A stretch of DNA of 64,000 bases from an uncultured Bacteroidales bacterium (GTDB lineage: Bacteria > Bacteroidota > Bacteroidia > Bacteroidales > UBA932). The translations under genes were made by a program, and so were the position numbers. The first letter of the stretch is position 1. Each line of letters begins with the position of its first letter. This document shows, one piece after another, positions 18,100-26,889 of this stretch. The DNA is taken from positions 17,440-81,439 of the forward strand of contig CAKUYQ010000012.1 in assembly GCA_934717185.1 (NCBI GenBank), written 5' to 3'. A model generated the notes under the pieces. The model was not told the origin of the DNA. It ran no database searches and saw nothing but the letters and a program-made list of their open reading frames with translations.

Positions 18100-20046
18100 A
18101 TGAAACATCTGAATTTCATTAAAAAAACAGCTGCTCTTGTTATGGCGGGTGCAGTTGGATTTTCTATGTTTTTTTCTTCAATTAGTGTTTACGCAGCTGA
18201 TAATACAAATAATGAAAAAAAGGCAAAATATGTCTTTTACTTTATAGGTGATGGAATGGGATTTTCCCATATTGCGTTGACTGAGGCGTATTTGGCTACA
18301 GAGAAGGGTACTGTTCCGGGGAGCGTATCATTGGGATTTACGCAGTTCCCTGTCATGGGTATGGCTACAACATATTCGGCAAGCAATATGATTACCTGCT
18401 CATCTGCGGCAGGAACAGCTCTTTCTACCGGTTTTAAAACAAAGAACCATATGTTGGGGATGAACCCTGATACTATTGCATTGGAGAGTATATCATATAA
18501 GATTCATAGAGCAGGGTATAAAGTTGGTATAATGACATCTGTTACCATAGACCACGCTACACCTGCTGCTTTTTACGGACACTCTCCAAAGAGAAGCGAC
18601 TACTATTCAATTGCAAGAGAACTGCCTTTAACCGGTTTTGAGTTTTTTGGCGGTGGTGGATTTGAAGGTTCTAAAGACAAACGAAATTCAGATAATTCAA
18701 TACATAAATCTGTAGAGGATAACGGCTATACGGTTGCTTATGGTTTGGAAGACTATAAATCAAAGAAAGATAAGGTGGAGAGGTTAATCCTGTTTCAAGA
18801 GAAAGAGAGGGCGAATGAGGTTCTTAGAACAAATTGGGAACGCGATAACAGCGCCCTTACCCTGCCTCAAGTAGTCTCTTCTGCAATAGAATTTTTGGAT
18901 AATGATAAAGGGTTCTTCATTATGGCAGAGGGGGGGCAGATAGATTGGGCTGCCCATTCAAATGATATTCCGGGTACCATATTTGAAACCATAGATTTTG
19001 ATAATGCAATAAAAGTTGCGTATGACTTTTATCTTAAACATCCCAATGAAACATTAATTGTTGTAACTGCAGACCATGAGACAGGTGGTGTTACTTTAGG
19101 AAAGACTAAAGGCTATGTTTTTGACTTGACCCCTGTGCTAAAGGGAAGGAAGTCTCATTTGGCAAAAATCAACGGTGAAAAGGTTGAAACTGCAGGGGTT
19201 TCAGACAAAGAGAGTGGAAGGACAGTTGATAATTATATGAGCGGAATTACAAATGATTCTTTATCTGTAATTACAAAGATAGGCTGGACAACCACAAGTC
19301 ATACGGGAGGTGCTGTTCCTGTGTTTGCTATTGGGGTTGGATCTGAAAACTTTGCAGGCAGAATGAACAATATAGATATACCAAAGAAAATATGTAAGAT
19401 TATGGGTGTCCCTTTTGCAAATAAGGTAGATTGGTATTACGGAAGAATGGCAGAATTTAAAAGAGAAAAGGCTATCTGCTCAAAGGATATTGTATTCTTG
19501 GGCAATAGTATAACATCCGGAGCCGGTAACATGGCGGATCATTTTCCTGCTGCAGCTAAAAGTCTTGCTGCAAAGGGAGGCAGAATGGTAAATAGAGGAA
19601 TAGTAGGGGAGAGTACAAAACATTTTTATGAGAGGTTGGATGAGATTTTGGTCGGTAAACCTGCCAAATTGTTCATTATGGGTGGTATAAACGATCTTGC
19701 AGGAGGCGCAACGGGGGAGGAGATATGCGGTAGATTGGAGAAGATTGTAAAGGCTGTTAAAGAGTCCTCTCCAAAAACAAAAATCTATATAGAGAGTCTG
19801 CTTCCTGTGAATGAAAGTTTTAAAGCATACAAGAGCCTTAACGGCAAGACCACCGAGGTTGCCAAGGTGAATGCTTTAATAGAAAAGATGGCTAAAGCTG
19901 AAAAGATACAGTATATAAATCTTTATCCTTATTTCCTTGAGAGCGGGACTGAGAATCTTAATCCGCAGATAACAAAAGATGGGTTGCATCTTACAAAAGA
20001 GGGCTATGCTATATGGGCCTCTCAGCTTGCCAAGTATGTAAGGTAA
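18100..20046 (+). CDS. Alkaline phosphatase-SGNH hydrolase fusion
   Basis: A 648-residue exported protein with a signal peptide (residues 1-32, ending VYA). Residues about 40-435 are a PhoA-superfamily alkaline phosphatase: metal-binding GDGMG at 50-54, the nucleophile Ser region TCSSAAGTALSTG at about 99, AEGGQIDWAAHSND near 276, TADHETGG near 323 and TSHTGG with the last His. Residues about 460-648 are a complete SGNH/GDSL hydrolase: FLGNSITSG (block I Ser, ~469), NRGIVGES (block II Gly), GGIND (block III, ~528) and DGLHLT (block V Asp/His, ~626). One polypeptide thus joins a phosphomonoesterase to an esterase or lipase-type deacylase in the periplasm or outside. The fused substrate specificity is unknown. 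Confidence 0.9.
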   Translation: MKHLNFIKKTAALVMAGAVGFSMFFSSISVYAADNTNNEKKAKYVFYFIGDGMGFSHIALTEAYLATEKGTVPGSVSLGFTQFPVMGMATTYSASNMITCSSAAGTALSTGFKTKNHMLGMNPDTIALESISYKIHRAGYKVGIMTSVTIDHATPAAFYGHSPKRSDYYSIARELPLTGFEFFGGGGFEGSKDKRNSDNSIHKSVEDNGYTVAYGLEDYKSKKDKVERLILFQEKERANEVLRTNWERDNSALTLPQVVSSAIEFLDNDKGFFIMAEGGQIDWAAHSNDIPGTIFETIDFDNAIKVAYDFYLKHPNETLIVVTADHETGGVTLGKTKGYVFDLTPVLKGRKSHLAKINGEKVETAGVSDKESGRTVDNYMSGITNDSLSVITKIGWTTTSHTGGAVPVFAIGVGSENFAGRMNNIDIPKKICKIMGVPFANKVDWYYGRMAEFKREKAICSKDIVFLGNSITSGAGNMADHFPAAAKSLAAKGGRMVNRGIVGESTKHFYERLDEILVGKPAKLFIMGGINDLAGGATGEEICGRLEKIVKAVKESSPKTKIYIESLLPVNESFKAYKSLNGKTTEVAKVNALIEKMAKAEKIQYINLYPYFLESGTENLNPQITKDGLHLTKEGYAIWASQLAKYVR

Positions 20047-20099
20047 AATAGTTATTTATAGATATTAATTCTGCACTTTATGCAGGTATAAAAAGTTTA

Positions 20100-21491
20100 A
20101 TGATGGTTACGAGAGAAAGAATAGTACATCTATTAGCGCAGGAACCCGGGAAAGAGGTTGTTGCCAAAGGTTGGGTAAGAACCAAACGTGGAAACAAGAA
20201 TGTCTCATTTATTGCTTTGAATGATGGCTCTACAGTTAATAATATACAGATAGTATGTGATGCCAATGTAATTCCGGAAGAGATAATGAAGGATATTACA
20301 ACCGGCGCCTGCATTGCCGTTAAAGGAGATTTGGTAAAGTCTATGGGAAAAGGCCAGAATGTGGAGATACAGGCCAAAGAGATAGAGGTTTACGGTACAG
20401 CAGATCCTAACAGCTATCCGCTGCAGAAAAAGGGACATACTGTTGAATTCCTTAGAGAGATAGCTCATCTTAGGCCAAGAACAAATACATTTGGAGCCGT
20501 TCTTAGAATAAGGCATGCAATGGCTTTTGCCATTCATAAATATTTTAATGACAAAGGCTTTTACTATCTGCATACTCCACTTATTACAGCTTCTGACTGT
20601 GAAGGTGCGGGTGCTATGTTCCAGGTGACAACATTAGATTTGAACAATGTTCCAAAGAATGAAGAGGGTAAGGTAGATTATGCGCAGGATTTCTTTGGCC
20701 GTCAGACATCGTTGACTGTGAGCGGACAGTTGGAGGGTGAACTTGGAGCAATGGCTCTTGGTCAGATCTATACCTTTGGACCTACATTCAGAGCGGAAAA
20801 CTCAAATACTCCAAGGCACTTGGCGGAGTTCTGGATGATAGAGCCGGAGATGGCATTCTACGAGATAGAGGACAATATGGATCTTGCAGAGGACTTTATA
20901 AAGAGCTTGGTGCAGTATGCTTTGGATAACTGTGCAGATGATCTTCAGTTCCTTAACAATATGTACGATAACGAGCTTATAGAGAGATTAAAGGGAGTTG
21001 TAAATACTAAATTTGTGCGTTTGCCTTATACAGAGGGTGTTAAGATTCTTAAGGAGAGTGGTGTTAAGTTTGAGTATCCTGTAGATTGGGGTGTAGATCT
21101 TCAAAGCGAGCATGAGAGGTATCTTGTAGAGAAACACTTTAAAAAACCTGTTATCCTTACAGATTATCCAAAGGATATAAAGGCTTTCTACATGAAACAG
21201 AACGATGACGGCAAGACCGTTAGGGCAATGGATGTTCTCTTCCCTAAGATTGGAGAGATTATAGGTGGATCTCAGAGAGAGGAGAGCTTGGAAAAATTGG
21301 AGAAGAGAATAGCAGAATTGAATATGGATACAAAGAACCTGTGGTGGTATCTCGATACAAGAAGGTTTGGCAGTGCCCCTCATAGTGGCTTTGGCCTTGG
21401 CTTTGAAAGATTGCTGCTGTTTGTTACTGGTATGGCAAACATCAGAGATGTAATCCCATTCCCAAGAACACCTAAATCTGCAGATTTTTAA
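20100..21491 (+). CDS. asnS: Asparaginyl-tRNA synthetase
   Basis: A 463-residue class II synthetase charging tRNA-Asn. The N-terminal OB-fold anticodon-binding domain (VAKGWVRTKRGNKNVSFIALNDGS) is followed by the catalytic core with motif 2 (FRAENSNTPRHLAEFWMIEPE) and motif 3 (GFGLGFERLLLFVTG). The Asn-specific reading comes from the overall pattern and length. Two ATG codons in a row (20100, 20103) are equivalent starts. Confidence 0.96.
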   Translation: MMVTRERIVHLLAQEPGKEVVAKGWVRTKRGNKNVSFIALNDGSTVNNIQIVCDANVIPEEIMKDITTGACIAVKGDLVKSMGKGQNVEIQAKEIEVYGTADPNSYPLQKKGHTVEFLREIAHLRPRTNTFGAVLRIRHAMAFAIHKYFNDKGFYYLHTPLITASDCEGAGAMFQVTTLDLNNVPKNEEGKVDYAQDFFGRQTSLTVSGQLEGELGAMALGQIYTFGPTFRAENSNTPRHLAEFWMIEPEMAFYEIEDNMDLAEDFIKSLVQYALDNCADDLQFLNNMYDNELIERLKGVVNTKFVRLPYTEGVKILKESGVKFEYPVDWGVDLQSEHERYLVEKHFKKPVILTDYPKDIKAFYMKQNDDGKTVRAMDVLFPKIGEIIGGSQREESLEKLEKRIAELNMDTKNLWWYLDTRRFGSAPHSGFGLGFERLLLFVTGMANIRDVIPFPRTPKSADF

Positions 21492-21505
21492 AATTTGACA
21501 AACAG

Positions 21506-21547
21506 ACGCCTCAGCAGAACTCCAATGAGTGATGCGGGGCGTTTTTA
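21506..21547 (+). terminator. Probable terminator after asnS
   Basis: ACGCC and GGCGT pair around an internal CTCA/TGAG helix and are followed by TTTTT, 15 bases after the asnS stop. The loop is long, so the call is moderate. Confidence 0.6.
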
Positions 21548-21571
21548 TATAGACACTAAACTAAAAAACTT

Positions 21572-22216
21572 ATGTTAATTATTGGAATAGCAGGTGGTAC
21601 CGGCTCCGGCAAGACCACAGTTGTAAAAAAACTTACAACTCTTTTAAATAAACAGGAGGATGTTGTGGTAATTCCGCAGGATTCCTACTATAAGGATAAC
21701 AGTCATCTTACACCGGAGGAGAAGGCGGTACAAAATTTTGATCATCCCGATTCAATAGATTTTGAACTGCTTATACAGCATATTAAGGATCTTAAGAATG
21801 GCAAGGATGTGGAGCAACCTGTCTATTCATATATTACCTGTTCCCGTTCTACAACGGAAACTGTGCATGTAAAGCCTGCACACATTATTATTGTAGAGGG
21901 TATTCTTATATTCACCAACGCCAAGCTAAGAAAGCTGATGGATATAATGGTATTTGTTGATGCAGATGCAGATGACAGACTCGCCAGAGTTATCCAGAGG
22001 GACACCGTTGAAAGGGGAAAGAATATTGAACAGGTGCTTACCCGCTATGAGCAGACAGTAAAGCCTATGCACCTGCAGTTTATTGAACCGAGCAAGAGAT
22101 ATGCAGATATAATTGTACCTCAAGGTGGCCATAACAAGGTGGCTATTGATATATTAAAGGCTACCATTGAGAAAGCTTTGCAGATGAAGGCAGAGGGTAA
22201 GAATATAAATAGATAA
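21572..22216 (+). CDS. udk: Uridine kinase
   Basis: A 214-residue P-loop kinase phosphorylating uridine and cytidine in pyrimidine salvage. Walker A is GGTGSGKTT at residues 8-16. DSYYKD, NFDHPDSIDF, PVYSYITCSR and VVEGILIF are the standard udk blocks. Length is normal. The TonB-like gene starts 12 bases downstream. Confidence 0.95.
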   Translation: MLIIGIAGGTGSGKTTVVKKLTTLLNKQEDVVVIPQDSYYKDNSHLTPEEKAVQNFDHPDSIDFELLIQHIKDLKNGKDVEQPVYSYITCSRSTTETVHVKPAHIIIVEGILIFTNAKLRKLMDIMVFVDADADDRLARVIQRDTVERGKNIEQVLTRYEQTVKPMHLQFIEPSKRYADIIVPQGGHNKVAIDILKATIEKALQMKAEGKNINR

Positions 22217-22228
22217 AGAGATTTTGGA

Positions 22229-22969
22229 ATGAAAGAGGAGAGACCATTAGAGGAAAACAGGGGAAAAAGGGTAGGGATTATGTGCACTATCATTTTTCAC
22301 CTTGTTGTACTTATAGTTTTCCTGCTTTATTCTATTAATGCCGTTGTTGCAGACGGGAATACATTCATGCTTGATTTCAGCAAACAGGAACAGTTGGAGC
22401 AGGAGATAAAACAGCAGGAGCTTAAGGAGTCTGTGGCCAAAGAGTTGGATGATATCCTAAGCGGAAGACAACCCTCCCAGACCTACAGAAATGTGGCCGT
22501 TGACAGAAGCTCCAAGAGTAACAGGCATTTAAAAGACGACCGTTTTAAGAATCCTAATCAAGTATATGACGAGGCAAGAGAGCTGCAGAAAAAATTAGAT
22601 GCCTCTAAAAGAGAGGCTCTTGCCCAGCAGGGCACAGATGATGTGCCCTCTAACAATAGCAGCAAAGAGATTAAATCAGAGACATACAAGGGGCCATCTA
22701 TACTGTCATACAAGTTGGATGGCAGAAAGAAGGCATATCTTCCTGTTCCGGCATACAAGGCTATTGGTGGTGGAGATGTTACCGTTAGGATAGTTGTTAA
22801 CAGAAAGGGCTATGTAATCTCTGCGCAGATAGTTGAGTCTGTTTCAACACCGGATTCTGCCATACGGGAGTATGCTCTGCAGGCGGCAAAGAAAAGCCGT
22901 TTCACAGCCAGCGCCACCGCTCCTGAAAAACAGGTTGGCGAGATTGTCTACAGGTTCATAGCACAATAA
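22229..22969 (+). CDS. TonB-like energy-transducing protein
   Basis: A 246-residue protein with a cytoplasmic charged start, one TM helix (residues about 14-36), a charged Gln/Lys/Glu-rich periplasmic linker (about 50-150) and a C-terminal domain resembling the TonB C-terminal fold. The last 80 residues contain GGGDVTVRIVVNRKGYV and AIREYALQAAKKSRF, typical of TonB/TonB-like transducers that contact the TonB box of outer membrane receptors. The usual Pro-rich linker is missing and is replaced by a coiled, charged one. Likely partners are the ExbBD proteins at 15.7-17.9 kb and the receptors at 43.9 and 53.8 kb. Confidence 0.8.
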   Translation: MKEERPLEENRGKRVGIMCTIIFHLVVLIVFLLYSINAVVADGNTFMLDFSKQEQLEQEIKQQELKESVAKELDDILSGRQPSQTYRNVAVDRSSKSNRHLKDDRFKNPNQVYDEARELQKKLDASKREALAQQGTDDVPSNNSSKEIKSETYKGPSILSYKLDGRKKAYLPVPAYKAIGGGDVTVRIVVNRKGYVISAQIVESVSTPDSAIREYALQAAKKSRFTASATAPEKQVGEIVYRFIAQ

Positions 22970-22993
22970 AAAAGACCTCATATGAGGCCTTTT
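22970..22993. terminator. Bidirectional terminator between convergent genes
   Basis: AAAAG...CTTTT arms enclose the palindrome CCTCATATGAGG. Both strands give a stem followed by T residues. It sits between the TonB-like gene (+) and the 147-residue protein gene (-), right at the end of the former. Confidence 0.85.
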
Positions 22994-23010
22994 GTTATGT
23001 TGATGGTATA

Positions 23011-23454
23011 TTATCTTTTCTTTTTGTCACTTTTTAGGTAGTAGTTGCCGTCTTTGCCTTTCTTGTACTCCTTGCCTTTGCCAATGGATTTAAGGTAGTA
23101 GATATACTGCTGGTCTGTCATGATTTTCTTAAAAGCAGCCAATGTCGTATCTATCCAGCGGTCTCTTACAGTGGTATATGATTTGGGATCCTGCATACCT
23201 CTCTGCTGCAGCTTTTCCATATCCTCCTTTAGCCTTGAGTAATTATATTGTAGGACAGAGTCTACATAAAATACCTGTGTGGGGTTGAGCTTAAGCTCTT
23301 TCTCCAATCTTTCTGCTTCGAGAGAAGCCATCTCCTCCGGAGTTTTCTCTTTTGGTTGCTCCTGAGCATAAGATTGCTTTGGAATAAGCACAATTGCCAA
23401 TAATATTAGCGCAAAAATGTAAATCGTCTTTGAGATGTTTTGTCTTACAGTCAT
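23011..23454 (-). CDS. Unknown periplasmic helical protein (Spy/CpxP-like layout)
   Basis: A 147-residue protein with a signal peptide (hydrophobic residues 11-26, cleavage after SYA) and a charged helical mature part containing ELKLNPTQVFYVDSVLQYNYSRL and ILTDQ-like IMTDQQYIYYLKS. The two LNPTQ/MTDQQ helix repeats recall the LTxxQ helices of Spy/CpxP periplasmic chaperones, but similarity is too weak for a firm assignment. The C-terminus is very Lys-rich. It is divergent from the C69 dipeptidase gene, with 49 bases between the starts. Confidence 0.6.
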   Translation of the reverse strand: MTVRQNISKTIYIFALILLAIVLIPKQSYAQEQPKEKTPEEMASLEAERLEKELKLNPTQVFYVDSVLQYNYSRLKEDMEKLQQRGMQDPKSYTTVRDRWIDTTLAAFKKIMTDQQYIYYLKSIGKGKEYKKGKDGNYYLKSDKKKR

Positions 23455-23503
23455 TTTTTCTATATTTGTATATTTCCGCTAAATTAGAAAAAATATATTT
23501 AAT

Positions 23504-25216
23504 ATGAGAATTATTTCAAAAACGATTTTTGTACTTATGCTGCTGATGGCAGCTGCTATAAGCTCCTGGGCATGTTCAAACGTGCTTGTAACCAAAGGAG
23601 CCTCTAAAGACGGTTCCGTTATGGTAACCTATTCCGCAGACTCACACCAACTTTACGGCGCACTTTACCATGTTCCCGGAGGTATCTGGCCAAAAGGTTC
23701 TATGTTAAAGGTTTGGGAGTGGGATTCCGGCAGATATATGGGCGAGATTCAGCAGATAGAGAGAACCTATTCTACTATGGGCAATATGAACGAGCATCAG
23801 CTTATCATTACGGAGACAACCTTTGGAGGCCGTAGCGAACTTGTAGACACAACCGGTATAATGGATTATGGTTCACTTATTTATATTACACTTCAACGTG
23901 CAAAGACAGCAAGAGAGGCCATTAATGTAATAGCAGACCTTATGGCAACATATGGCTATGCGTCGGGAGGAGAAACATTCTCAATAGCAGATAAGGATGA
24001 GGTTTGGGTTATGGAGATTATAGGTAGAGGCACAAAACTCAATAAAAAGGGTGTTAATGTTAACAAAGGGGCAAACTGGGTTGCAATTAGAATCCCCGAT
24101 GGCTATATAAGTGCTCATGCCAACCAGAGCAGAATTACAAATTTCCCTCTAAACGACCCTGAAAACTGTCTGTACGAGAAAAATACCATAAATTTTGCAA
24201 GAGAGGCAGGCTACTTTACAGGTTCAGACGAGGAGTTCAGCTTCTGCGATGCGTATGCACCTGCAGATTACAGTGCTCTAAGAGGTTGTGAAGCAAGAGT
24301 ATGGAGCGCATTCAACATCCTTGGAAAGGGAATGATTGGAGACAAGCCTGCAATGGATTACTTTGATTTTGCAAGCGGCGCCAATCCAAATAACAAGATG
24401 CCGCTCTACATTAAACCTGCAGAGAAACTTACGCTAAAACAGGTTGCAGATGTGATGAGAGACCATTACGAGGATACCCCTCTTGATATGCGCAAAGATA
24501 TTGGTGCCGGCGGATTTGAACTTCCGTACAGATGGCGTCCAATGACCTTTGAGGTGGATGGCAAGACATATATGAATGAGAGAGCCATTGCAACGCAGCA
24601 GACAGGTTTCTGGATGTTAGGCCAGGCAAGAAATTGGCTTCCCGACGAAATAGGAGGAATTATCTGGTTTGGTGTTGACGATGCCGCTACATCCTGCCTT
24701 ACCCCAATATACACCTCATCTGTAAGAGTTCCTCTATGCTTAAGGGAGGGTAACGGCGATATGTTAACCTACTCACCAACATCTGCTTTCTGGCTGTTCA
24801 ACAGGGTCGCTCAGTTTGCATATCTGCGTTATAACCTTATAGCTCCGGAGGTTCAGGCTGCAGCAAATGATCACGAGAGCGGAGCGCAGCAAATTGTAAG
24901 CACCATAGACAAGGAGGCACAGCGTATATACAAAGAGAACCCTGCAAAGGTTAAGGAGTATCTCACAGAGTGGTCAGAGATGATTGCAGACAGAATGTTC
25001 AAGAAATGGCAGGAGTTGGATACATACTTGTTGGTAAAATATATGGACGGCAATGTCAAGAAACAGAACCAGGACGGCAGCTTTATGTACGACAAATATG
25101 GAAGAGGTATCCCTGCTTCACCAGATTGGCCTGGTTATTCTAATCATTGGAAAGAGAATGTGGTGAAAGACGCCGGTGAGAGATTGGAGGTTAAGGAGAT
25201 AGAGATAGCGAAATAG
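23504..25216 (+). CDS. C69 family dipeptidase, exported
   Basis: A 570-residue peptidase of the C69 (PepD/U34) N-terminal nucleophile family. The signal peptide ends at about residue 23 (ISSWA), directly before CSNVLVTKGASKDGSVMV. The Cys at about residue 24 would become the N-terminal nucleophile after cleavage. HANQSRI and GARSE-like GCEARVWSAF regions also fit. Such enzymes hydrolyse dipeptides in the periplasm and belong to the protein-fermenting lifestyle of many Bacteroidales. A TATATTTG box at 23461-23468 may be its -7 element. Confidence 0.9.
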   Translation: MRIISKTIFVLMLLMAAAISSWACSNVLVTKGASKDGSVMVTYSADSHQLYGALYHVPGGIWPKGSMLKVWEWDSGRYMGEIQQIERTYSTMGNMNEHQLIITETTFGGRSELVDTTGIMDYGSLIYITLQRAKTAREAINVIADLMATYGYASGGETFSIADKDEVWVMEIIGRGTKLNKKGVNVNKGANWVAIRIPDGYISAHANQSRITNFPLNDPENCLYEKNTINFAREAGYFTGSDEEFSFCDAYAPADYSALRGCEARVWSAFNILGKGMIGDKPAMDYFDFASGANPNNKMPLYIKPAEKLTLKQVADVMRDHYEDTPLDMRKDIGAGGFELPYRWRPMTFEVDGKTYMNERAIATQQTGFWMLGQARNWLPDEIGGIIWFGVDDAATSCLTPIYTSSVRVPLCLREGNGDMLTYSPTSAFWLFNRVAQFAYLRYNLIAPEVQAAANDHESGAQQIVSTIDKEAQRIYKENPAKVKEYLTEWSEMIADRMFKKWQELDTYLLVKYMDGNVKKQNQDGSFMYDKYGRGIPASPDWPGYSNHWKENVVKDAGERLEVKEIEIAK

Positions 25217-25248
25217 TAGTGGTGAGATAGTAATAGAAATATAGTGTC

Positions 25249-26091
25249 TTATATCTTATAGAAGTGCGGTTTGCGATCTTTGTAATATGCAAGGTGAGTG
25301 AAACCGCATTTTTTTATTACCTCTGCATAAAATTCAAAAGACTCTCCCAATCTGAAGGTATCGTGCGCATCCGAACCAAAACTCAACGCCTCTCCGCCTA
25401 ACTCTTTAAAACGCTTTAAGATATTAAGATCTAAAACAGGAGTGCCACCAAAACGCTCTCTGTAGGTGTTTGTATTAATCTCCAACGCCTTACCGTTCTC
25501 AGCCAAGAACTTGAGAAGCGGCTCCATATAGTCTCCAAACTCAGCCAATGTTATACTCCTGCACGGATAGTTCCTGTAGCGTGTTATGTAGTCGTAATGC
25601 CCCAAAATATCAAAATCCCTATACTCAAAAGCCGTTTTGCAGATAGCCTCCAAAGCACCGCTGTATGCCCTTTTATAATCCTTCCCCTCATAGTAGGTCT
25701 GCATGTAAGGGTCCAAATGTTCCACAAAATGAACAGACCCAATAACCACATCAAAATCAAAACCTTTTACATATTCGCGTATCTTGCTAAGACTGCCGGG
25801 TTGCAAACCAACCTCAATCCCTTTAAAAATCTGTAATTTATCTTTTTCCGCTTCCCGACAAATACCTTCTTGGCTATTCTTATGGAGCAGGCGGCTGCAA
25901 CGCTCTATCTCCTCCTGCTGTTGCGCAATGGAGAACTTGAACTCATTATCCCTTGCCGGGGCATCAAGGTCTAAATGGTCTGTAAAGGCAATGCCGCCTA
26001 AACCATGCGATGCGGCGTATGCAATGCTCTCCTCTATGGTTGTCCTGGCATCCGGAGAGAATGTGCTGTGAGTATGATTGTCAAAAAACAT
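25249..26091 (-). CDS. PHP-domain histidinol-phosphatase-like hydrolase (HisJ type)
   Basis: A 280-residue PHP-fold phosphoesterase. Metal ligands appear in DNHTHSTFSPDA (residues 4-15), FTDHLDLD, the Glu of KGIEVG, GSVHF, ILGHYDYITRY and the C-terminal GSDAHD. This set matches HisK/HisJ-type histidinol-phosphate phosphatases, which carry out the penultimate step of histidine synthesis; related PHP hydrolases with other substrates cannot be excluded. No his genes are nearby. It is convergent with the C69 gene, and no terminator is visible between them. Confidence 0.85.
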   Translation of the reverse strand: MFFDNHTHSTFSPDARTTIEESIAYAASHGLGGIAFTDHLDLDAPARDNEFKFSIAQQQEEIERCSRLLHKNSQEGICREAEKDKLQIFKGIEVGLQPGSLSKIREYVKGFDFDVVIGSVHFVEHLDPYMQTYYEGKDYKRAYSGALEAICKTAFEYRDFDILGHYDYITRYRNYPCRSITLAEFGDYMEPLLKFLAENGKALEINTNTYRERFGGTPVLDLNILKRFKELGGEALSFGSDAHDTFRLGESFEFYAEVIKKCGFTHLAYYKDRKPHFYKI

Positions 26092-26112
26092 TCAGAGTAT
26101 AATACAATAAGG

Positions 26113-26203
26113 TTAGTAATCTTAAAAAAATAACTTGGTAATCTTTAATTGTCTTTTCGTACTGCTAAATCTTTACCAACTTATTTTTTAACGCTTACTT
26201 AAA
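26113..26203. repeat. MITE-like imperfect palindromic repeat, copy A
   Basis: The block is about 90 bases and is almost fully shared with 40832-40944. Its inner arms TTAAAAAATAACTTGGTAA and TTTACCAACTTATTTTTTAA (a near-complement) make an imperfect foldback. It lies between the PHP gene and the lipoprotein gene and ends 8 bases from the lipoprotein stop codon. No coding capacity. Confidence 0.8.
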
Positions 26204-26211
26204 ACAGCTTC

Positions 26212-26598
26212 TTAATTCCTGAGTCCGCAGATCTTCCAGCTCTCACCCTCCTTTACAAAAAGCATGGAACCATCTATCGGGAAGCTCTCCCCAATAATTG
26301 AATATGAGACGCTAAGGGTGTCTGACTTGCCAACCTTCTCCGGTTCTCCTATGTTGAATGTGAGTTTTGATGCTCTCTCTTTGATTGAGGAGGTTATGGC
26401 ATCGGGCAGAGTGCCAAACTGTTCTGTGGCCTCATTGAGCATCTTGGCGTACTCTTGTGTGCAGTATTCAGATGCCTTGGTGTAATCTGTTGTGAGATAA
26501 GATTCTATAAATGCACCCGCTGCCTCCGTTACTTCGCTGTTGTTGCTGCAGGAGCAAAAAAGTGCAAGCGAAGATATGATAATTGCTAAATGTTTCAT
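26212..26598 (-). CDS. Small lipoprotein, NTF2-like fold (DUF4878-like)
   Basis: A 128-residue lipoprotein starting at ATG 26598, which places the lipobox ALFCSC correctly; an upstream in-frame start at 26640 would bury the signal. After the Cys, the sequence VTEAAGAFIESYLTTDYTKASEYC, a Lys-rich middle and the ending SMLFVKEGESWKICGL fit a small cystatin/NTF2-like fold such as DUF4878. Function is unknown; presumably it is anchored in the periplasm. A CAAAATTA at 26666-26673 (TAATTTTG on the minus strand) is a candidate -7 box. Confidence 0.7.
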   Translation of the reverse strand: MKHLAIIISSLALFCSCSNNSEVTEAAGAFIESYLTTDYTKASEYCTQEYAKMLNEATEQFGTLPDAITSSIKERASKLTFNIGEPEKVGKSDTLSVSYSIIGESFPIDGSMLFVKEGESWKICGLRN

Positions 26599-26850
26599 AA
26601 TCCAAAATATTAATTGAAAAGAGTTGCAGGTTGCAGGCAAATTGCCTTAACCCTCCAATTCGTCTGCAAAATTACATAACTTTGCAGAGATATGGAAAGG
26701 TTGAACAATGTTATTGTTGAATAGTGCTTTTGGGAAAGTTGCTTTTATCAAATTTGTGTAAATTTACGCAAATTTCAGTGGAATCATACAAGAGAAGCAC
26801 AGATGAAAAATTTTTCACTTTTTTCTTGACTCGTACCCTACGGCATATAT

Positions 26851-26858
26851 TATCTTTG
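26851..26858 (+). promoter_or_regulatory. Promoter of the MerR-type regulator
   Basis: TATCTTTG is a perfect Bacteroidota -7 box. A TTG at 26826-26828 stands about where a -33 element is expected (22-base gap). Transcription would start close to 26865, leaving a very short leader. MerR proteins usually bind in such spacers, so it may be autoregulated. Confidence 0.65.
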
Positions 26859-26889
26859 CAGCATCAAATTCCTAATGTGCACAGAGGTT

